The translations under genes and the position numbers were made by a program. Positions 11,994 to 17,131 of a DNA stretch of 24,868 bases are shown here, one piece after another. Below the pieces are notes generated by a model. That model saw only the letters and a program-made list of their open reading frames with translations. It searched no databases and was not told the origin of the DNA. The stretch is from contig JAUPUJ010000004.1 in NCBI GenBank assembly GCA_030917625.1, positions 1 through 24,868 of the forward strand. The letters are read 5' to 3'. Source of the stretch: Patescibacteria group bacterium. Its GTDB lineage: Bacteria; Patescibacteriota; Minisyncoccia; Phycocordibacterales; XYD1-FULL-46-19. Every line of letters begins with the position of its first letter. Positions within the stretch are counted from its first letter, which is position 1.

Positions 11994-12581
11994 TTATTTC
12001 TTACTCTTTGGCTTGACCACTTGGTCGATAATGCCATATTTTTTAGCTTCTTCGGCCGACATGTAGAAATCACGGTCGACGTCTTTTTCTATTTGTTTTA
12101 ATGGTTGGCTAGTGAAACTGGCCAGCATTTTGTTTAAATTATCCTTAGTTTTAATGATGTGACGGGCAGTGATTTCAATATCGGAAGCTTGGCCTTCGGT
12201 GCCGCCTAGGGGTTGGTGAATCATAATTTCGGCATTGGGTAAGGCAAAACGTTTGCCTTTAGCACCAGCTCCTAAAACAAGGGCTCCACCGGAGGCGGCG
12301 ATACCGACGCAAATAGTCGAAACATCGGGCGCGATATGATCCATAGTGTCGATCATAGCGAGAGTAGAAGTCACAGAGCCACCAGGGGAGTTGATATAAA
12401 GTTTAATATCTTTTTTAGGATCTTCAGATTCTAAAAATAATAATTGAGCGATAACAATATTGGCCACTTGGTCGTTTATGGCACCACCAAGAAAAATAAT
12501 TCTCTCTTTAAGAAGACGAGAATAAATGTCGTAAGCCCGTTCACCGTAGCTAGATTTTTCAATAACTGTAGGTATAAGCAT
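11994..12581 (-). CDS. clpP: ATP-dependent Clp protease proteolytic subunit
   Basis: This 195-aa serine peptidase forms the double-ring ClpP chamber that degrades substrates unfolded by Clp ATPases. The catalytic triad is intact: Ser97 in GIAASGGALVL, His122 in MIHQPLGG and Asp171 in DRDFYMSAEEA. The common ASMGA at the nucleophile is ASGGA here. Length is typical, and the start MLIPTVIEKSSYGERAYDIYS is the classical ClpP N-terminus after little or no propeptide. It follows the trigger factor gene, the common tig-clpP order, but clpX does not follow. A strong own promoter (12608-12636) whose -35 abuts the tig stop shows that clpP can be expressed independently. Confidence 0.97.
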   Translation of the reverse strand: MLIPTVIEKSSYGERAYDIYSRLLKERIIFLGGAINDQVANIVIAQLLFLESEDPKKDIKLYINSPGGSVTSTLAMIDTMDHIAPDVSTICVGIAASGGALVLGAGAKGKRFALPNAEIMIHQPLGGTEGQASDIEITARHIIKTKDNLNKMLASFTSQPLKQIEKDVDRDFYMSAEEAKKYGIIDQVVKPKSKK

Positions 12582-12607
12582 GTTTTTTAGATTAATGATT
12601 TATGACG

Positions 12608-12636
12608 AGTATAGAGGATTTTTCCTCGAAGAGCAA
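12608..12636 (-). promoter_or_regulatory. clpP promoter
   Basis: TTGCTC (12631-12636), a 17-bp spacer and TATACT (12608-12613). The spacer is a GAGGA/TCCTC inverted repeat, a possible operator. The leader is about 20 nt. Confidence 0.7.
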
Positions 12637-13686
12637 TTAGTCTTTTTTAGGTTTGCTCTCGATAGGATCCAAGAAGTCCATCACTTTCTGGTTGGTTAAA
12701 ACGTTTTTAATATAAGATCGCAGTCTACTGATGTCTATTTTTTCTGAATCTTGAAATTGGGTTTTCAAAATTTCGGCTTGAGCGTCTATTTCTTCTGTGG
12801 TTGGGATGAGTTTTTTATCTTCAGAAATGGCGTGAATAATTAAACCAAAGACCACTCTTTTTTTAGCATCATCTTGCCAGGCGGCTTTTAGTTCAGTTTC
12901 AGATTTCTTAAGATGGTTTAAGTAATCATTAAATTTCATACCCATTTGTTCTATCTGGTGGCGCATTTCGTCCAACATTTTTTCTGTCTCATGTTCAATG
13001 AGGACTGGAGGTAGATCGGGCTTGGCTTCATCTCCAATTTTTTCAATAATAGCCAAGCGCCGTTTTTCCCGAGACTTATGTTCTTTTTCTGCTTTAATAT
13101 TCTCTGTAATTTTATTTTTAAAATCTGTCACTGATTCAAACTTGCCTAAAGTTTTAACGTAATCATCTGTTAATTCTGGTAAGGCCTCATCTTTATTTTC
13201 GCTGACCTGACCAAGAGAAGCTTGTTGTCTAGTTTGAATTTCTTTTATAACCTGATCAATTTCCTCAGTCGTAACTTCTGTTTCTATGGGGTAAGAAGGA
13301 GAAATTTCCTTGGCGATTTTTTTATAATCAGGTAAAGAAATGGTCGGCATAATAGCGGTAATAATTTTAAACTCGAGCGGATTGTCTTTGGCTAGTTTCA
13401 TTAAAGTAATACTAGGGGCGCCAATAGCGTCTAGCTTGTTATCAATAATAATTTTAGCGTAAGTGTCTCTAATAGTTTGATCAGCCATTTCTAATAGAAT
13501 TTTATCTTCGCCAATTTTATCAATTAAAATTTTATTGGGGGCCATGCCTGGTCTAAAACCAGGGATGGTAGTGGTTTCTCCTAATTTTTTGATAGCTGGA
13601 TTCCAGGTCAACATAAAATCTTCAGCGGGGACAGTAACAGTAATTTCCACTTCAGAGTGCTCTAATTTTTTAATATCAGTTTTCAT
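12637..13686 (-). CDS. tig: Trigger factor lacking the PPIase domain
   Basis: This 349-aa ribosome-associated chaperone is short; the usual length is about 430. The ribosome-binding N-domain (about 1-120) holds the signature GFRPGMAP, with Gly43-Phe44-Arg45. The C-terminal chaperone arms run from about 165 to 340 (ELTDDYVKTLGKFESV onward). Between them, the helix EEIDQVIKEIQTRQQA, which normally leads into the FKBP-type PPIase, passes after about a dozen residues straight to the post-PPIase ELTDDYV motif. The PPIase insert (80-90 residues) is therefore absent. Chaperone activity should remain, since the PPIase is dispensable for folding in E. coli. clpP lies downstream; the arrangement couples nascent-chain folding and degradation. 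Confidence 0.9.
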   Translation of the reverse strand: MKTDIKKLEHSEVEITVTVPAEDFMLTWNPAIKKLGETTTIPGFRPGMAPNKILIDKIGEDKILLEMADQTIRDTYAKIIIDNKLDAIGAPSITLMKLAKDNPLEFKIITAIMPTISLPDYKKIAKEISPSYPIETEVTTEEIDQVIKEIQTRQQASLGQVSENKDEALPELTDDYVKTLGKFESVTDFKNKITENIKAEKEHKSREKRRLAIIEKIGDEAKPDLPPVLIEHETEKMLDEMRHQIEQMGMKFNDYLNHLKKSETELKAAWQDDAKKRVVFGLIIHAISEDKKLIPTTEEIDAQAEILKTQFQDSEKIDISRLRSYIKNVLTNQKVMDFLDPIESKPKKD

Positions 13687-13787
13687 ATGATTAAATTTAA
13701 TGGGTAAAACTTATTAGTTTGAACAAAAAAATAGTATGAAGCCTCACATAAGACCTCACACCACTTGTGGTTACTTCTCAATTTACA

Positions 13788-14102
13788 TTATTTGATATCT
13801 GTGTCAATCGCGTCGATCGAGTCTTCGAGATTGTCTAAATTGGAGTCCTCTAAATCTTTTTCTATATCTTCGATATTAGTAGAGGTGCTATAAGTGGTTT
13901 GGGTTGGTAAATCCAGATTAGGATTTTGATCGGAAGCCTCAGTTTCTATTTTATAAAGTTCTTGGAGTTCCTTACTTTCTTTATATTGTTTAGAAAAAAC
14001 AACTACGGCCCCAACAAGCAAGACTATAATTATGATAACTATGCCGAATACGGGACCGGAGCCTGGTTTGTTCGAAGTATCTAGTAGAGAATTTTTTTCC
14101 AT
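13788..14102 (-). CDS. Small single-span membrane protein, unknown
   Basis: This 104-aa protein has one transmembrane helix (about 17-38, VFGIVIIIIVLLVGAVVVFS) after a short polar N-terminus. A strongly acidic, Asp/Glu-rich tail follows, predicted helical (IEKDLEDSNLDNLEDSID). Topology is probably N-in with the tail outside, but this is not certain. Its ATG lies 2 nt after the stop of the upstream exported protein gene, so the pair is almost surely translationally coupled. No family is recognised. The acidic tail might bind cations or a basic partner. It is followed by about 100 nt to tig, with CCTCACA repeated at 13742 and 13754. Confidence 0.75.
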   Translation of the reverse strand: MEKNSLLDTSNKPGSGPVFGIVIIIIVLLVGAVVVFSKQYKESKELQELYKIETEASDQNPNLDLPTQTTYSTSTNIEDIEKDLEDSNLDNLEDSIDAIDTDIK

Positions 14103-14104
14103 AA

Positions 14105-14743
14105 TTAAATAATCTTCTTAAATTCTATAATAGCTTGTCTAATTAAATTTTGAGATTCTTTTAATTCTCTAACGGTTTCTAGAATATTTATTTTAAGTGA
14201 GCTTAAGGTTGGACCTAAGGGTTCTGCGGTTAAAATTTCGGTGGAACTAGATTGGGCTAGATCCAAAGTTGAACTAGCATTGTCGATTTTTAGTTGAGCA
14301 TCTTTTATAAAATCATTAATGTTGGTCGCGGTATTATTGTCTGTTTCAGCTAATCTTTGCTCTAAACGGTTAATTATATTTTCTAAATAAACAATCTCGT
14401 CATGGGTTTTAGCAATAGATTGATTTATTTCTAATAAAAGTACTTGTCTGTTAACTTGAATAATTTGATCAGATAGTGCGTCAACATCGGGAGTGTTTAT
14501 ATTGTTATTTTCTGTATCGTATATACGACTCTTGATAAAAGATTGTCTATCTGCCTTTGCTCGATCTAAAATAGTTCCTGGTCGCGCAGGGGATTGCTCT
14601 AAACTTGGATCAATATCTTTGGTTGAGGTGGCGACTGTTTGACCAAATAAGGTATTAGGTATAATGGCGACAGCAAAAACGGCCAAGAAACTTAATCCTC
14701 GTAAAACAGACATATCTAATTTAAATTTTGAATCATGTTTCAT
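14105..14743 (-). CDS. Exported coiled-coil protein, unknown
   Basis: This exported protein is about 212 aa. I choose the ATG at 14743 over 14764 because an extended -10 (TGTTACAAT) ends 9 nt upstream of it and because the product then starts with a normal signal peptide: MKHDSKF, then a hydrophobic core LSFLAVFAVAIIPNTLFG, with cleavage likely near Gly-Gln-Thr. The mature part is mainly helical with heptad-like Leu/Ile spacing (about 75-130 and 170-210), suggesting a coiled coil on the outer face of the membrane. It is coupled to the acidic single-span membrane protein 2 nt downstream, so the two may form one envelope complex. No family is recognised. Confidence 0.75.
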   Translation of the reverse strand: MKHDSKFKLDMSVLRGLSFLAVFAVAIIPNTLFGQTVATSTKDIDPSLEQSPARPGTILDRAKADRQSFIKSRIYDTENNNINTPDVDALSDQIIQVNRQVLLLEINQSIAKTHDEIVYLENIINRLEQRLAETDNNTATNINDFIKDAQLKIDNASSTLDLAQSSSTEILTAEPLGPTLSSLKINILETVRELKESQNLIRQAIIEFKKII

Positions 14744-14752
14744 ATCGCTTAC

Positions 14753-14761
14753 ATTGTAACA
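14753..14761 (-). promoter_or_regulatory. Extended -10 promoter, leaderless geometry
   Basis: TGTTACAAT on the minus strand, 9 nt before the ATG at 14743. Predicted leader 0-3 nt. Confidence 0.6.
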
Positions 14762-14794
14762 CAAACTAATGCAAGCGACTAGGAGTCGGGGGTA

Positions 14795-15319
14795 TTATTT
14801 TTGATACTTTTCTTTATATAGAGTCAAAGATTTATCAATATCTTTTTGAGCCTCAGCTTTATCTCGCCAGTCAGCTACAATTACTTCTTTCTTTTGTAGA
14901 TCTTTGTAAACCTTAAAAAAGTGTTTAATTTCCTCTAGAGTGTGTGGGTCTAGGTCTGAAATGTCTTGAATCATATTGTAGCGAGGGTCTTTGATGGGTA
15001 CAGCTAGGACTTTAGCGTCAGAATCACCATCATCAGTCATTTCCATAACTCCAATTGGGCGAGCTTTAACAAGACATCCTGGAACAAAGGGTTCGTGGCT
15101 CATGACAAGGACATCTAAAGGGTCGCCGTCAGCCCATAAACTCTGAGGGGTAAAACCATAGTTGGCTGGGTAATGCATAGGAGAATAAAGCACTCGATCT
15201 ACCATGATTAAGCCGGTTTCTTTGTCTAATTCGTATTTAATGCGAGATAATTTAGGGATTTCGATGATAACATTAAGCTCGTCTATAGTTCCACTTGGGA
15301 TATCGTGCCATAAATTCAT
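14795..15319 (-). CDS. ppa: Inorganic pyrophosphatase (family I)
   Basis: This 174-aa soluble pyrophosphatase hydrolyses PPi to phosphate and pulls biosynthetic reactions forward. The family I signature is exact: DGDPLDVLV with Asp64, Asp66 and Asp69 as metal ligands. Other conserved blocks are KYELDKETG (28-36), YSPMHYPANYGF (45-56), and the C-terminal DPHTLEEIKHFFKVYKDLQ with KxV(I)VADW. Length fits the bacterial hexameric enzyme. It starts 23 nt after nusA on the same strand, with no terminator or clear promoter between, so nusA-ppa is probably one transcript, an unusual pairing compared with nusA-infB in model bacteria. Confidence 0.97.
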   Translation of the reverse strand: MNLWHDIPSGTIDELNVIIEIPKLSRIKYELDKETGLIMVDRVLYSPMHYPANYGFTPQSLWADGDPLDVLVMSHEPFVPGCLVKARPIGVMEMTDDGDSDAKVLAVPIKDPRYNMIQDISDLDPHTLEEIKHFFKVYKDLQKKEVIVADWRDKAEAQKDIDKSLTLYKEKYQK

Positions 15320-15342
15320 ATTATTTTAGGTTATTTTTTTTA

Positions 15343-16566
15343 TTAAGCCTGCTCTTCGTCTTTGGTTTCAATCTCAGCTTCTACTATTGGCTCTGCAACC
15401 ACTTCTTCTTTCTTTGTTTTTGGAGTCTGGTCAGTTTTTAGGCCTTCTGGGACAATAATATCTATTTTCCAGCCTGACAATTTAGCGGCTAGTCTGACAT
15501 TTTGACCACCTTTACCAACTGCGAGTGAAAATTGGTCTTCAGCCACTTCAATTGTAGCTTGGTGTTCTTCTTCATTTAACTTAACATTGATTATTTTAGC
15601 AGGGGATAGGGCATTAGCAATAAAAGTACTAGCATCGTTTTCCCATTCTATAATATCTATTTTTTCGCCACCAATCTCTGAAATTACGGTATTAACACGA
15701 GTCCCACGCTGGCCCACCATAGAACCTACTGGGTCTATACTATTATCTGTAGCGGTAACAGCGATTTTAGTTCGAGAGCCGGCTTCTCGGGCAATAGATT
15801 TTATCACCACAGTACCAGTAGCAATTTCTGGGGCTTCAATTTCAAAGAGTCTTTCTACAAAACGAGGGTGAGATCTAGAAACCTTAAGCATAATACCTCT
15901 AGGAGTTTCTTCTACTAGGTATAAGTAAGCCCTAATACGCTCACCTTGACGGTAAAATTCACCAGGAATTTGTTCTTCATAGGGTAAAAGGGCTGTAGTT
16001 CGGCCTAAATCAATAAAAACATTACCACGCTCTATTTTTTGGACTTTTCCAACAATAATATCACCCTCTCTTTCTTCGTATTCGTCTAAAATAGAGACTT
16101 TTTCAGCTTCTCTGATACGTTGAATAATAACTTGTTTGGCTGTTTGGGCGGCAATTCGGCCGTAATCATCCTTAGTTTCTAGTGGAAACACCAATTCTTC
16201 CTCTAACTGGATATCTTTTTTGATTTTTCGAGCATCTTCTATCCAAATATGATGTTCTTCATTAAAACGGGGGCGTTCGTCGGAGTCGGTTGCTGGCTCT
16301 AAATCTACCTCTTCCTCTGTTTCCTCCTCATTATCTTCAGGTTTTCTGACAATAGACTCGTCAACAACTATCTTAATTTGATTAAAAGTTGTTGCTCCAG
16401 TCCGTAAATCAAACTCGCCCCTGATAATTTGACCTTTTTTGCCATAATCTTTTTTATAGGCAGCCACCAGGGAATCATTAATAGCCTCCATGATTTTCTC
16501 ACGAGGGATATGTTTCTCTTCTTCTAATTGTTCCAGGGCTGAATTTAATGCTTTTAAATCAATCAT
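15343..16566 (-). CDS. nusA: Transcription termination/antitermination factor NusA
   Basis: This 407-aa NusA has the standard modules: an N-terminal RNA-polymerase-binding domain (about 1-135), S1 domain (GDIIVGKVQKIERGNVFIDLG, about 160-240) and two KH domains (around SMVGQRGTRVNTVISEIGG and FSLAVGKGGQNVRLAAKLSGW). A Glu-rich tail follows, and the C-terminal acidic repeats of E. coli are absent. The N-domain carries a long acidic insertion (about 77-95) rich in Glu. The usual partners rimP, infB and rbfA are not adjacent; ppa follows. The gene has a consensus promoter and a leader of about 79 nt with a terminator-like hairpin, which suggests autogenous control of transcription. Confidence 0.96.
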   Translation of the reverse strand: MIDLKALNSALEQLEEEKHIPREKIMEAINDSLVAAYKKDYGKKGQIIRGEFDLRTGATTFNQIKIVVDESIVRKPEDNEEETEEEVDLEPATDSDERPRFNEEHHIWIEDARKIKKDIQLEEELVFPLETKDDYGRIAAQTAKQVIIQRIREAEKVSILDEYEEREGDIIVGKVQKIERGNVFIDLGRTTALLPYEEQIPGEFYRQGERIRAYLYLVEETPRGIMLKVSRSHPRFVERLFEIEAPEIATGTVVIKSIAREAGSRTKIAVTATDNSIDPVGSMVGQRGTRVNTVISEIGGEKIDIIEWENDASTFIANALSPAKIINVKLNEEEHQATIEVAEDQFSLAVGKGGQNVRLAAKLSGWKIDIIVPEGLKTDQTPKTKKEEVVAEPIVEAEIETKDEEQA

Positions 16567-16591
16567 AAATGTAATTTAGCTTATTTTTTAA

Positions 16592-16626
16592 TAAAAACGC
16601 CGCTTCCCTGTTTATCAGAAGAGCGG
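16592..16626 (-). terminator. Terminator-like hairpin in the nusA leader
   Basis: On the minus strand CCGCT (16626-16622) can pair with AGCGG (16603-16599), followed by CG and five T (16596-16592). It lies between the nusA promoter and start codon. The stem is only 5 strong pairs plus weak extension, typical of a NusA-dependent site. Confidence 0.5.
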
Positions 16627-16651
16627 TCATATAATCGAATCTATTAAATAT

Positions 16652-16680
16652 ATTGTATCAAAAGTGTTTTTTTGTGTCAA
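16652..16680 (-). promoter_or_regulatory. nusA promoter
   Basis: TTGACA (16675-16680), a 17-bp spacer and TACAAT (16652-16657) preceded by TGA: the closest sigma-70 consensus in the window. The leader is about 79 nt. Confidence 0.85.
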
Positions 16681-16746
16681 GTTGTTAGTTAAAATAAAGT
16701 TATCAACATTAGTCAAGTGATTAGGCTATAGGTCTCTATAACATTT

Positions 16747-16755
16747 TGTTATAAT
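16747..16755 (+). promoter_or_regulatory. Extended -10 promoter of the surface-protein operon
   Basis: TGTTATAAT, with the hexamer at 16750-16755. Leader of about 48 nt to the ATG at 16811. Confidence 0.6.
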
Positions 16756-16810
16756 AATTTGCGAGTCATCAACTTAATTTTTTACTAATTTTTCGTGCTA
16801 TTTAAATAAT

Positions 16811-17128
16811 ATGAATACTTCAACTGGCATTTCTAATAATAAAAACACTATTGTGGTGTTGGTTATTTTTGTGGTCGTGGTTATCGGAGCCTTGCTTGTG
16901 GTTTTTAAGGGAGGTTTTACGGTTAATAATGAAGGTAGTGCAGAGCAAGAAATTTCTGAAAGTCAGAAAGAAGATATTTTAGAGCAAGTAGAAAATGAAC
17001 AAGCTTCACAAATTACCGAAGAACAAAAAAATGCCATTCTCCAACATCTAGAAAGTAAGAATAATACACAAATTACCGAAGAACAAAAAAACGTTATTTT
17101 AGAAGAATTATCAAAAAGTAGCCAGTAA
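16811..17128 (+). CDS. Membrane-anchored protein with three 20-aa repeats
   Basis: This 105-aa protein has one transmembrane helix (about 13-33, NTIVVLVIFVVVVIGALLVV). After it come three tandem repeats of about 20 residues, centred on ISESQKEDIL, ITEEQKNAIL and ITEEQKNVIL. The last two share 25 identical nucleotides (17007-17031 and 17067-17091) with exactly 60-nt spacing, so the array has expanded or been homogenised recently. The repeats are predicted helical and charged, perhaps a stalk or spacer outside the membrane. The start of the large fibre-like gene lies 3 nt after its stop, so the two are an operon, and this protein may anchor or assist the fibre. Family unknown. Confidence 0.8.
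   Translation: MNTSTGISNNKNTIVVLVIFVVVVIGALLVVFKGGFTVNNEGSAEQEISESQKEDILEQVENEQASQITEEQKNAILQHLESKNNTQITEEQKNVILEELSKSSQ
17007..17091 (+). repeat. Tandem 60-nt coding repeat
   Basis: The 25-nt sequence at 17007-17031 is repeated exactly at 17067-17091, a 60-nt (20-codon) period in the anchored-protein gene. Confidence 0.85.
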
Positions 17129-17131
17129 TTT

